Shown one piece after another: positions 1 to 8,733 of a DNA stretch of 64,000 nucleotides (position 1 is the first letter of the stretch; every line of letters starts with the position of its first letter). The translations under genes and the position numbers were made by a program. Below the pieces are notes generated by a model. The model worked only from the letters and a program-made list of their open reading frames with translations, did not search any database and had not been told where the DNA came from. Source of the stretch: Flammeovirgaceae bacterium (GTDB lineage Bacteria; Bacteroidota; Bacteroidia; Cytophagales; Cyclobacteriaceae). The stretch spans positions 1 to 64,000 of the forward strand of contig JACJYU010000003.1 of NCBI GenBank assembly GCA_020635915.1, given 5' to 3'.

Positions 1-2
1 AA

Positions 3-3000
3 GATAATCTATGGTTTGTTACCGAATCAGGACTGAATTATTATAACACAAAAACGAAAGTCAACTCGGTAGTTACAGAGCCATTTGGATGGTCTAATAC
101 TTCTATGTTAGATCGAAGTGGAAATCTTTGGATGTTTGGTTGGGAACTCGGTATAAAAAAGTTTGTGAAGAATGAATTAAGATTCAGAGCAACCTCAATA
201 CCTTCAAGCGATTTGCATGGAGTCGGTTCGATACTAGAAAGAAAAGGAAAAGAGTACTCAATTATTGCTGGAGGAAATCAGGGTTTCAATAGCAACCTAT
301 TTATTTCGAATATCAACGACATGGATATCGCCCTAAGGCCGCTTAACATTCCGTTGCAGAATGGTCTGGGATCAAATTTTACGCGCGCATCAGCAGGGAG
401 AAAACACGTGTGGTTGGGTTCCTGGGCTGGTGGTGCTTATGGATTTAGGTTAAAAGATAATTCAGATATTTCATGGACCACTGATATCATAACCTATACT
501 CATGATGAAGGCAATCCTTATACGATAATTGAAAATGGCTCCCCCGTAGTCGTTGAGGATTCGCTCGGCAAGGTGTTGTGGATTGGCGGATACACTGGCC
601 TTAACAAAGTGTATTTGGATGCTGCCTATGGGACAGAAGGGTCCGTAGAACATTTTAAACATAACCCCAACGATTCTAATTCAATCTCAAAGGGGACGGT
701 TAGGAAAATTGTGGTTGGAAATGGTGGGGGAATCTGGATTGCGACCGAATCGGGATTGGACTATTTGGAAGGACAGAAAGTCACTCACGTGATTTCTGGC
801 GAGGCGATCGCTGATTTATTTAAGCCAAATAATCGCGAAATTTTTGTTGGCGGTAGCAGCCTTTACAAAGTAAACACGTCTGACTTCAACGTTACTGCAA
901 TTGGTGCTTTTGAAACAGGGATGATGGTGGTAGACAAGCTTGGTAATTTCTGGATTGGCAATAACCGTGGTTTATCGCGATACGATACGATCTCTAAAGG
1001 CCTGATTAACTTCTATGCCGAACTGGGAGACATTAGCGGAATGGTTATTTCCAAACGGGGAATAATTCAAGTAACTAATAATGACAATTTATTGATAACG
1101 ATTGATCCCTTATCATTCTCTCCTTCCCCTTTTCAAGTTTTCCCCATGCTTACAAATCTATGGGTCAATAATCTCAATCCAGCCATTAGAGGAGGAGATG
1201 ATATCAGTAGTGACGAGTTTTCAATATCCACCAGTATTGTCAAGTTGGAGGTTCTAAAATTGGACTACCACCATAACAATTTCAGTGTTGAGTTCTCTGC
1301 TATGGAAATGACGGCCCCTGAAAACAACAGATACCGTCACAAGTTGGACGGTTTTGATCCAGACTGGATAGAGACTGATTCCAAGAATCGAACCGCAACT
1401 TATACCAATCTTCCCGCAGGCACTTACACCTTTCGGGTGAAGGCCAGCAATCATCATGGTGTTTGGAGCGACAATGAACGCACAATGCAAGTCATCATTC
1501 TTCCACCACCCTGGCGTACGTGGTGGGCCTATACAGGTTACGGGTTACTGGTTACAGGTTTGCTGGTCTGGGCCAGGAGAAATATTGTTCAGCGAGAAAG
1601 ATTGAAATCCAACCTTGCCTTGGCGAAGGTAGAGCAAGAACGGGAGCATTTCGAACTTGAAAAAGCTAAAGAAGTTGATCGGGTGAAGACCTCATTCTTC
1701 ACGAACATAAGCCACGAGTTCAGAACACCTTTAACACTTATTAAAGGTCCGGTTGCCGATATGTTGGATGAGTATGGCAATGATGGTAAAACCAATGAAC
1801 GGCTCAAGCTGATTCAACGGAACTCCGACCTGTTGCTTAGGCTCATCAACCAGTTGCTTGACCTGGCGAAATTAGAATCGGGCACTTTAAAGGTGGAGAA
1901 GTCGGAAGGCGAGGTGTATTCATTTGTTCGGGCTATTGCAAGTTCATTTGAGTCGTTGGCACGGCAAAAAGGGATAGTCCTGACGGTGGAAGTTCCCATG
2001 GAGGACCGACAGGCATGGTTCGATAAAGACAAGCTGGAGACGATACTGGTCAACCTGGTCAACAACGCCATCAAGTTCACGCCCTCTGGGGGAACAGTTG
2101 CGGTAAGTTCTGCCTTGAGCCTTGATGCCAATATTTTGTGTCTAACGGTAAAAGACACGGGCATAGGCATTCCGGAGGGCCAGCAGGCAAAGATCTTCGA
2201 GCGCTTCCACCAGGTAAGCGAAGCCCACAAAGAGGTGGGCACAGGGATAGGATTGGCGTTGGTGAAGGAACTGGTGTCGTTGATGGGCGGAACGATCAAG
2301 GTGTCAAGTGAAGTGGGCAAAGGGAGTGAATTTATTGTAGGGATTCCCCTTGATCTAGTTGTCAGTTACCAGCCTGTCCACCGAAGCTTTAGCGCAGGTG
2401 GGCCGCTAGTTGCCAGTAACTTGGATGAACCCCTTGAAACATCCCGACCGGCAACCATTGACAACGGTGAACCCGCCAAGCCACACATATTGGTTGTAGA
2501 GGATAACACTGACCTGAGACACTTTATTATGGACTCGTTGGGCGGGGAATTTGTTTTCCTGGAGGCAGGGGATGGAAAGGAAGGGCTCGAAAAGGCGACT
2601 GCCGAAATCCCGGACATGATCATCAGCGATGTGATGATGCCGGAGATGGACGGGATCACGATGGCAGAAAGGATAAAGGCCGATTTTCGGACCTGCCATG
2701 TGCCTCTGATCCTGCTCACGGCCAAATCAACGGAAGGCAGCAAGTTGGAAGGGCTGAAGCGTGGCGCAGATGACTACCTGACAAAGCCCTTTAATAAGCA
2801 AGAGTTGTTGCTGAAGGTGCGAAATGGGGTAAAGCGCCAACAAAAGCTCAGGGAAAAGCTGCGGGCAGAGCTGATGAGCGACACACCAAAAGTCGAGGTC
2901 ATCTCTGAAGACGAGCGGTTTATGGTGAAGGTGAAGGAAACGATCCTGAATCACATTGGAGATGAACAGTTGAGTGTGGAATCGTTGGCGGAAGAGATTG

Positions 3001-3239
3001 GGTTTAGCCGGGTACACCTGTACCGGAAAGTGAACGGGCTGATTGGCATGAGCGTGAACGAGCTGATCCGGAAGTTGAGGCTTCAACGGGCGGCACAGTT
3101 GCTTCAACAAGAATGGGGATCAGTGAGCCAGGTGGCATATGAAGTAGGGTTCTCGAACCTGAGTTATTTTAGTAAGGTTTTTAAAGAGGAGTTTGGAATG
3201 CTTCCCAGTGAATATGGCGGTATTGCGCGAACAGACTAA
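3..3239 (+). CDS. Hybrid two-component sensor/regulator (one-piece HTCS), 5' truncated
   Basis: The reading frame is open from the left edge, so the gene starts outside the window; the first visible codons already read like a propeller blade (DNLWFVTESGLNYYN). Counting from the Met at 105, propeller blades with LWIGG, IWIATESGL and FWIGNNRGL run to about residue 300. A Y_Y_Y domain follows at about 385-465, one membrane helix at about 475-492, a charged coiled-coil linker, and a HisKA domain with phospho-acceptor His537 in NISHEFRTPL. The HATPase has an N box near 653 and DTGIGIP near 685. A receiver domain has acceptor Asp842 (ISDVMMPEMDG), and an AraC-type helix-turn-helix closes the protein. 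Such proteins sense periplasmic ligands, often glycans, and act directly on transcription. Residues 612-1031 are encoded by DNA identical to the next gene. The ligand is unknown; no SusC/SusD genes are visible nearby. Confidence 0.93.
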   Translation, partial: DNLWFVTESGLNYYNTKTKVNSVVTEPFGWSNTSMLDRSGNLWMFGWELGIKKFVKNELRFRATSIPSSDLHGVGSILERKGKEYSIIAGGNQGFNSNLFISNINDMDIALRPLNIPLQNGLGSNFTRASAGRKHVWLGSWAGGAYGFRLKDNSDISWTTDIITYTHDEGNPYTIIENGSPVVVEDSLGKVLWIGGYTGLNKVYLDAAYGTEGSVEHFKHNPNDSNSISKGTVRKIVVGNGGGIWIATESGLDYLEGQKVTHVISGEAIADLFKPNNREIFVGGSSLYKVNTSDFNVTAIGAFETGMMVVDKLGNFWIGNNRGLSRYDTISKGLINFYAELGDISGMVISKRGIIQVTNNDNLLITIDPLSFSPSPFQVFPMLTNLWVNNLNPAIRGGDDISSDEFSISTSIVKLEVLKLDYHHNNFSVEFSAMEMTAPENNRYRHKLDGFDPDWIETDSKNRTATYTNLPAGTYTFRVKASNHHGVWSDNERTMQVIILPPPWRTWWAYTGYGLLVTGLLVWARRNIVQRERLKSNLALAKVEQEREHFELEKAKEVDRVKTSFFTNISHEFRTPLTLIKGPVADMLDEYGNDGKTNERLKLIQRNSDLLLRLINQLLDLAKLESGTLKVEKSEGEVYSFVRAIASSFESLARQKGIVLTVEVPMEDRQAWFDKDKLETILVNLVNNAIKFTPSGGTVAVSSALSLDANILCLTVKDTGIGIPEGQQAKIFERFHQVSEAHKEVGTGIGLALVKELVSLMGGTIKVSSEVGKGSEFIVGIPLDLVVSYQPVHRSFSAGGPLVASNLDEPLETSRPATIDNGEPAKPHILVVEDNTDLRHFIMDSLGGEFVFLEAGDGKEGLEKATAEIPDMIISDVMMPEMDGITMAERIKADFRTCHVPLILLTAKSTEGSKLEGLKRGADDYLTKPFNKQELLLKVRNGVKRQQKLREKLRAELMSDTPKVEVISEDERFMVKVKETILNHIGDEQLSVESLAEEIGFSRVHLYRKVNGLIGMSVNELIRKLRLQRAAQLLQQEWGSVSQVAYEVGFSNLSYFSKVFKEEFGMLPSEYGGIARTD
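1938..3196. repeat. 1259-bp perfect direct repeat, copy 1
   Basis: Starts at GCAAGTTCATTTGAG and ends at AAAGAGGAGTTTGG. Reading it line by line against copy 2 (offset 4078) I found no mismatch. It covers the end of the HisKA region, the whole HATPase, the receiver and nearly all of the AraC domain of the first regulator. Both edges are abrupt: immediately outside, the genes differ at nucleotide and amino-acid level. It lies inside coding sequence and is not an insertion sequence. Confidence 0.95.
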
Positions 3240-3243
3240 CTGA

Positions 3244-6200
3244 ATGAGAATGACCATGCATATGCCATGTAAAATTAGACTGACGTTTATTCTGCTGTGG
3301 TGCACTCACCCGCTGATTGCCCAGAAGAATTTTAAGCACCATTACTTTGAAGGCTATGCCCAGGTGCTGTCAATGATGCAAGATAGCACTGGCTTTCTCT
3401 GGATTCGCTCCACATCGAGGCTGGGACGATTTGATGGCTATGAAATGCAGACGTATTTCGACAGCCTTGGCAATAATATTGTTGGTCAGTTGACCTCGGA
3501 TTGCTCCGGAAGATTGTATGTGGTTGATGAGGGTGGTCATAGAATTCATAGGTACAATCCGATAAACAATTCATTTGAATCTTTAGAGCCAAACCTGAAA
3601 GGTGCTACGATAAGTACTTTGGCATTTGAACACGATTCAAGGTTTTGGATAGGGACAAATCAAGCAGGGCTTTTTCTCTATGACCCCATTAACGGTCAAA
3701 TCGAGCAATTCATTGAAGAAAAAAGTTCAGAAGTCCATCTTCTCGGTATTCAACCCGGTCCGAACATTATTTTAGATATAAAAGTATACGAGGGTTCACT
3801 ACTGCTTGGCACTTCGCATGGATTGTTGCAATTCGACAAACAATCACAGGAATTTAGGCGTGTGCAAGCTTCTGAGCTAATGCAAAGCACTATAAAAAAA
3901 ATCTTTGTGGATGGGAGCCAGTTCTGGTTTTTCACATCAGATGGTTTATTGAAAACAGATTCAAAGTTTGAATTGAAAAGAAATTATCGTTTTCCAAAAG
4001 AATTTGATGCGGTAGATGTGGCTAGAGATGAATCGGGTGTATTCTGGATTTGTAGTTCGAGTCATGGTATTATGACTTACGATCCTGTAAGTGCTAAAAC
4101 AGAGGTCTATAGAATTGATGTGACCAACAAGCGCTCCATTGCATCCGACATCCTGAATTGTGTACTAATTGATCGAGAACAGAATGTTTGGCTTGGTACC
4201 TATGATCAAGGATTCGACCAATTGAAGAAACAGTCCCTTACGTTTTATAATCACTATTTGCCAGGTGACGTTCCGGTTGGGCATCCAAAATATCTCTCCA
4301 CAAGATATGGTTCCTACATTCTTAGCGAATCAAAAGCAAATGGAATTTGGATGGCAGAATACACTGATGATCCATCGAACCTACAATTCGTAAAGACAAG
4401 CCCCGACTTAAAAGATATACACACCAACTCGTCTCTTATGGGACGTGACGCCTGGTGGATTGGAACATTTGGGAAGGGGCTAATTAGGATCGGAATAGAT
4501 TATAGCAACAGAAGTCCAATTCATGGAATAGAGTTTATTCAACGCAATTCAACATCATTCGAATCAATTGGAAGTAATTCAGTAGGAATTTGGGCTGAGG
4601 ACAAATTTGGAAATTTGTGGATTTCAGCACCTCAAAACTCCCTACAAATGGTTAACAGGGCAATTCCATATGGGCAAAGTGGCTCTGTGACTACCTTCAT
4701 GCACAATCCGAGTGTTACAAACTCTATTAGCAGTGGTAATATTTGGGGTGTACTGCCTGAAGATGATGGATCCGTTTGGGTGTTGACTGACTTCAATCTT
4801 GATTTATACAAGAATGGGAACTTTCGTAATATTTATACCAGGCAGACTGGTACTTCATATAACTTCACTCTGGCCAAGTCTAAAAGTGGGACTTTAGCAA
4901 TAGGAGGTACTGATGGGTTGTCCATAATAAGATACTTGGATGATGGAAAGAATGAAATTGAAAAGCCTACTGGACTAAAGGGACGGGTAATATATTCACT
5001 AGAAGAAGATCAACTTGGGAGGTGGTGGTGCTATGGTGAGAACGGTCTGTTTTGTTATGACCCAAGGGATCAATCGGTTATACAATTTACTGAAGAGGAT
5101 GGACTGGCCAGTAACGAGGGCACGGCTAACTCATCGCTGCAAACGCCCGGTGGTCTAATGATTTTCGGAAATTCAGCCTACACTGCATTCGATCCGCTGT
5201 CATTCCAGCCCAGTACCAGGAAATACAAACCTGTCATTACAAGATTGAAATTGAACAATCAGCTCACTAATTTATATACGAAATCTGAGGAAGAAAGTGA
5301 TCCTTCGCTACTAAATGGTTCGAATTCAAGCATTGAGCTTAATTACACTCATCGTGTCGTGACTTTGGAATTTGCTGCGCTGCAGTATTCGGCCCCCGAA
5401 AAAAGTAAGTATCGGTATCAACTGGAGGGATTTGATCCTGATTGGGTTGAAGCCGGTTTCAAGGATCGGATGGCGACCTATACCAACCTGGAACCAGGAC
5501 ACTACACCTTTAAAGTAAAGGCCACCAATCAACATGGAAATTGGAGCGATCTCGAAACACGTTTGATTATTGTTGTCCTACCGCCCCCCTGGCGCACGTG
5601 GTGGGCGTACACGGGTTACTTTTTATTGTTAGTGGGGTTGTTGGTATGGGCAAGGCGCAACATCGTGCAGCGGGAGAGGTTGAAGGCCAACCTGGCGCTG
5701 GAGAGAGTTGAAAGGGAGAAAGAACACTTCGAATTGGAGAAAGCCAAAGAAGTAGACCGGGTGAAGACCTCTTTCTTTACGAACGTAAGCCACGAGTTCA
5801 GGACACCGTTAACACTTATCAAAGGCCCTGTTGCGGACATGTTGCAGGAATATGCCAAGCATCCCAAAACCATGGAACGGCTACAGCTCATTCAACGAAA
5901 CTCCGACCTGCTGCTCAAGCTGATCAACCAGCTATTGGATTTGGCAAAGTTGGAGTCGGGCAGCCTTAAAGTTGAAAAAACGGAGGGAGGATTGTATTCA
6001 TTTGTCCGTGCGGTGGCAAGTTCATTTGAGTCGTTGGCACGGCAAAAAGGGATAGTCCTGACGGTGGAAGTTCCCATGGAGGACCGACAGGCATGGTTCG
6101 ATAAAGACAAGCTGGAGACGATACTGGTCAACCTGGTCAACAACGCCATCAAGTTCACGCCCTCTGGGGGAACAGTTGCGGTAAGTTCTGCCTTGAGCCT

Positions 6201-7308
6201 TGATGCCAATATTTTGTGTCTAACGGTAAAAGACACGGGCATAGGCATTCCGGAGGGCCAGCAGGCAAAGATCTTCGAGCGCTTCCACCAGGTAAGCGAA
6301 GCCCACAAAGAGGTGGGCACAGGGATAGGATTGGCGTTGGTGAAGGAACTGGTGTCGTTGATGGGCGGAACGATCAAGGTGTCAAGTGAAGTGGGCAAAG
6401 GGAGTGAATTTATTGTAGGGATTCCCCTTGATCTAGTTGTCAGTTACCAGCCTGTCCACCGAAGCTTTAGCGCAGGTGGGCCGCTAGTTGCCAGTAACTT
6501 GGATGAACCCCTTGAAACATCCCGACCGGCAACCATTGACAACGGTGAACCCGCCAAGCCACACATATTGGTTGTAGAGGATAACACTGACCTGAGACAC
6601 TTTATTATGGACTCGTTGGGCGGGGAATTTGTTTTCCTGGAGGCAGGGGATGGAAAGGAAGGGCTCGAAAAGGCGACTGCCGAAATCCCGGACATGATCA
6701 TCAGCGATGTGATGATGCCGGAGATGGACGGGATCACGATGGCAGAAAGGATAAAGGCCGATTTTCGGACCTGCCATGTGCCTCTGATCCTGCTCACGGC
6801 CAAATCAACGGAAGGCAGCAAGTTGGAAGGGCTGAAGCGTGGCGCAGATGACTACCTGACAAAGCCCTTTAATAAGCAAGAGTTGTTGCTGAAGGTGCGA
6901 AATGGGGTAAAGCGCCAACAAAAGCTCAGGGAAAAGCTGCGGGCAGAGCTGATGAGCGACACACCAAAAGTCGAGGTCATCTCTGAAGACGAGCGGTTTA
7001 TGGTGAAGGTGAAGGAAACGATCCTGAATCACATTGGAGATGAACAGTTGAGTGTGGAATCGTTGGCGGAAGAGATTGGGTTTAGCCGGGTACACCTGTA
7101 CCGGAAAGTGAACGGGCTGATTGGCATGAGCGTGAACGAGCTGATCCGGAAGTTGAGGCTTCAACGGGCGGCACAGTTGCTTCAACAAGAATGGGGATCA
7201 GTGAGCCAGGTGGCATATGAAGTAGGGTTCTCGAACCTGAGTTATTTTAGTAAGGTTTTTAAAGAGGAGTTTGGGGTGTTGCCTTCCGAGTATGGGGCCA
7301 ACGGGTAG
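3244..7308 (+). CDS. Hybrid two-component sensor/regulator (HTCS), complete
   Basis: Complete 1354-residue paralogue of the preceding gene, starting 4 nt after its stop, so the two are probably co-transcribed. A hydrophobic N-terminus ending near LIAQ is a likely signal peptide. Two runs of propeller blades follow (for example FWIGTNQAGLF and VWLGTYDQGFDQL), then a Y_Y_Y domain ending at PPPWRTWW, one membrane helix, HisKA with His850, HATPase, a receiver with Asp1155 and an AraC-type DNA-binding domain. The periplasmic half is clearly diverged from its neighbour, so the two should sense different ligands. From residue 925 to 1344 the DNA is identical to the upstream gene, which predicts the same DNA target and easy cross-talk. 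Several ATGs lie within the first 12 codons, so the exact start is uncertain by a few residues. Confidence 0.95.
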   Translation: MRMTMHMPCKIRLTFILLWCTHPLIAQKNFKHHYFEGYAQVLSMMQDSTGFLWIRSTSRLGRFDGYEMQTYFDSLGNNIVGQLTSDCSGRLYVVDEGGHRIHRYNPINNSFESLEPNLKGATISTLAFEHDSRFWIGTNQAGLFLYDPINGQIEQFIEEKSSEVHLLGIQPGPNIILDIKVYEGSLLLGTSHGLLQFDKQSQEFRRVQASELMQSTIKKIFVDGSQFWFFTSDGLLKTDSKFELKRNYRFPKEFDAVDVARDESGVFWICSSSHGIMTYDPVSAKTEVYRIDVTNKRSIASDILNCVLIDREQNVWLGTYDQGFDQLKKQSLTFYNHYLPGDVPVGHPKYLSTRYGSYILSESKANGIWMAEYTDDPSNLQFVKTSPDLKDIHTNSSLMGRDAWWIGTFGKGLIRIGIDYSNRSPIHGIEFIQRNSTSFESIGSNSVGIWAEDKFGNLWISAPQNSLQMVNRAIPYGQSGSVTTFMHNPSVTNSISSGNIWGVLPEDDGSVWVLTDFNLDLYKNGNFRNIYTRQTGTSYNFTLAKSKSGTLAIGGTDGLSIIRYLDDGKNEIEKPTGLKGRVIYSLEEDQLGRWWCYGENGLFCYDPRDQSVIQFTEEDGLASNEGTANSSLQTPGGLMIFGNSAYTAFDPLSFQPSTRKYKPVITRLKLNNQLTNLYTKSEEESDPSLLNGSNSSIELNYTHRVVTLEFAALQYSAPEKSKYRYQLEGFDPDWVEAGFKDRMATYTNLEPGHYTFKVKATNQHGNWSDLETRLIIVVLPPPWRTWWAYTGYFLLLVGLLVWARRNIVQRERLKANLALERVEREKEHFELEKAKEVDRVKTSFFTNVSHEFRTPLTLIKGPVADMLQEYAKHPKTMERLQLIQRNSDLLLKLINQLLDLAKLESGSLKVEKTEGGLYSFVRAVASSFESLARQKGIVLTVEVPMEDRQAWFDKDKLETILVNLVNNAIKFTPSGGTVAVSSALSLDANILCLTVKDTGIGIPEGQQAKIFERFHQVSEAHKEVGTGIGLALVKELVSLMGGTIKVSSEVGKGSEFIVGIPLDLVVSYQPVHRSFSAGGPLVASNLDEPLETSRPATIDNGEPAKPHILVVEDNTDLRHFIMDSLGGEFVFLEAGDGKEGLEKATAEIPDMIISDVMMPEMDGITMAERIKADFRTCHVPLILLTAKSTEGSKLEGLKRGADDYLTKPFNKQELLLKVRNGVKRQQKLREKLRAELMSDTPKVEVISEDERFMVKVKETILNHIGDEQLSVESLAEEIGFSRVHLYRKVNGLIGMSVNELIRKLRLQRAAQLLQQEWGSVSQVAYEVGFSNLSYFSKVFKEEFGVLPSEYGANG
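6016..7274. repeat. 1259-bp perfect direct repeat, copy 2
   Basis: Second copy of the block at 1938-3196, in the same orientation and the same reading frame of the second hybrid regulator. The identity includes synonymous positions, which points to recent gene conversion or recent duplication rather than protein-level constraint. Confidence 0.95.
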
Positions 7309-7314
7309 GCGTGC

Positions 7315-7332
7315 ATAAGCATACCGGCTTAT
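7315..7332 (+). terminator. Weak hairpin after the HTCS pair
   Basis: ATAAGC, a 6-nt loop, then GCTTAT, starting 7 nt after the stop codon of the second regulator. The stem is only 6 bp and no long T run follows, so this is a weak candidate. Confidence 0.25.
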
Positions 7333-7355
7333 TTGGGACTTGAAAAGCATTCGTA

Positions 7356-7442
7356 ATGGAATCTTTCAACTGCAGAAAGGTAGGCGAGGTGAGCCTGAAA
7401 AATAAATCCCGGCCAGAAACCGTGTACGAGGCCCTGGACTAG
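7356..7442 (+). pseudogene. 28-codon remnant resembling the C-terminal tail of a class III nucleotide cyclase
   Basis: A short reading frame between the HTCS pair and the convergent hydrolase gene encodes GEVSLKNKSRPETVYEAL at its end. This resembles the tail of class III adenylate/guanylate cyclases, which often end in a pattern like GE-hydrophobic-LKGKSRPV-x-VYE. There is no catalytic domain upstream and an in-frame stop lies at 7341-7343. It may be the leftover end of a deleted cyclase gene. The match is short and could be chance. Confidence 0.22.
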
Positions 7443-7467
7443 CGGTCACCAGTTGATTTCGCATTCC

Positions 7468-8538
7468 TTAATACCGGTATGCCGCATTCCGCAAAGCTTT
7501 TACCGTTGTCAGTTTCCGGGGTGGGTTAAGGTAGCTGCCCAAAAAATCGTACACCTTCAGCCTTATCCTTTGCGCTTCTTTGGTGTCAATGCGGTTAAAG
7601 GTGTGGCCCCCGGGCACGTTGTCAAATATTTCGTACTCAAATTTTTTCCCTTCCGCCTTCAGTGCCTGAATGAGGTGCTCCACTTCCAGCACATTCACAT
7701 CCTCATCATTGGTGTTGGTATGTACCAGCAATGGGGTTTTTAGTTTGTGGGCCTGCCAGGCTGGCGACCGCTTTCTGTATTCTTCCACGTCTTCGTCCGC
7801 GGTTTTTCCTATATGGTAGCTGGCGGAATATAAATCCCGATAGCTGTCGGACTTGTATCCCATTCTGGCCACCAGGTCGCTTACGGGCACCCCGGCATAG
7901 GCTACCTGGTACCCTTCCGGGTGGTCGAATATGTTCATTAGCGTGATCAGCCCGCCATGGCTCCAGCCTAAAATCCCTACTTTTTTACCGTCAACGATGT
8001 CGTAGTTTTCGACAGTGTAATTACGTGCGGCAAAAACATCTTCCACTTCCAGGCCTCCGTAGTCAATAGCTTTATAAAACCCGCTACCATATCCTGTACT
8101 GCCACGGTACTCCGGTGCCACCACAATGTATTGCTGCGCCATCAGTTCCCTGATGATGTGGGTATAAAAGGTATTGAAATCGCTATGCACCCCTCCGTGT
8201 GGGAAGAGGAGCAAGGGATATTTTTTGTTGGGGTCAATATCGCGGGGGATGAACACATAAGTGGAGAAGGTGAGGGGGTTGCCGTAGCCCTGGCGCGTTT
8301 TGTTTTTCTCCACGCGGTCCGGCTTGGGAGGGCCGGTGATCACTACTTTATCAATAAAAGCAACATCGCCTACTTTGTCGTACCACAGGATGTCGTCCAG
8401 TTTCTTTTCTATGCCATCAAAAGTATGCCTTAGGTTGGATATCTGGTTATTGAGGTCCTTAAGGCTGGTGGCGTCTTCGTCCTGGGCAAGTGCCAGTTGG
8501 AAGATAAAGACGGGGAGGAAGAGTAGGGCTTTTTTCAT
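7468..8538 (-). CDS. Secreted alpha/beta hydrolase, prolyl oligopeptidase (S9) type
   Basis: 356 residues with a signal peptide (MKKALLFLPVFIFQLALAQ) and an alpha/beta-hydrolase catalytic domain from about residue 90. The oxyanion motif HGG is at 114-116, the nucleophile Ser193 sits in GWSHGG, the acid is probably Asp278 (DxxV), and the base is His312 in GGHTF. This order and spacing match the catalytic domain of S9 peptidases and dipeptidyl-peptidase-like esterases. There is no N-terminal beta-propeller, so it is a short stand-alone catalytic version. It is probably periplasmic or exported and acts on small peptides or esters; the substrate cannot be told. It is convergent with the HTCS pair and is transcribed alone, with about 195 nt separating it from the GAPDH gene. 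Confidence 0.85.
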   Translation of the reverse strand: MKKALLFLPVFIFQLALAQDEDATSLKDLNNQISNLRHTFDGIEKKLDDILWYDKVGDVAFIDKVVITGPPKPDRVEKNKTRQGYGNPLTFSTYVFIPRDIDPNKKYPLLLFPHGGVHSDFNTFYTHIIRELMAQQYIVVAPEYRGSTGYGSGFYKAIDYGGLEVEDVFAARNYTVENYDIVDGKKVGILGWSHGGLITLMNIFDHPEGYQVAYAGVPVSDLVARMGYKSDSYRDLYSASYHIGKTADEDVEEYRKRSPAWQAHKLKTPLLVHTNTNDEDVNVLEVEHLIQALKAEGKKFEYEIFDNVPGGHTFNRIDTKEAQRIRLKVYDFLGSYLNPPRKLTTVKALRNAAYRY

Positions 8539-8685
8539 GGGAAGTATAGATTAGGGTTTCAATCTTGCACAATCTATACCGATTTCCAGAAATATTCAAT
8601 TAGAGGCGGATGATGTATATCAATGGTTCACCGCCCAGGCCAGGGGAGTGCCGTCCGGTTTAAAAGCAAGTCTTAAAAGGACCAC

Positions 8686-8719
8686 AAGGTACCCCTGGTT
8701 TTTGGCACCGGGGCACCTT
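8686..8719 (-). terminator. Hairpin downstream of GAPDH
   Basis: AAGGT-A-CCCC on one side pairs with GGGG-C-ACCTT on the other, with one internal mismatch and a loop of about 14 nt. It begins 15 nt past the GAPDH stop in the direction of that gene. In the minus direction a short T run (CCTTTTAAG) follows about 10 nt after the stem. Confidence 0.5.
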
Positions 8720-8733
8720 ATGGTGGGAACGGT

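Noticed and set aside
1814..2743. Long minus-strand reading frames inside the first hybrid regulator, repeated at 5892-6821.
   Set aside because: They are antisense to strongly supported kinase and receiver domains and recur only because the DNA block is duplicated.
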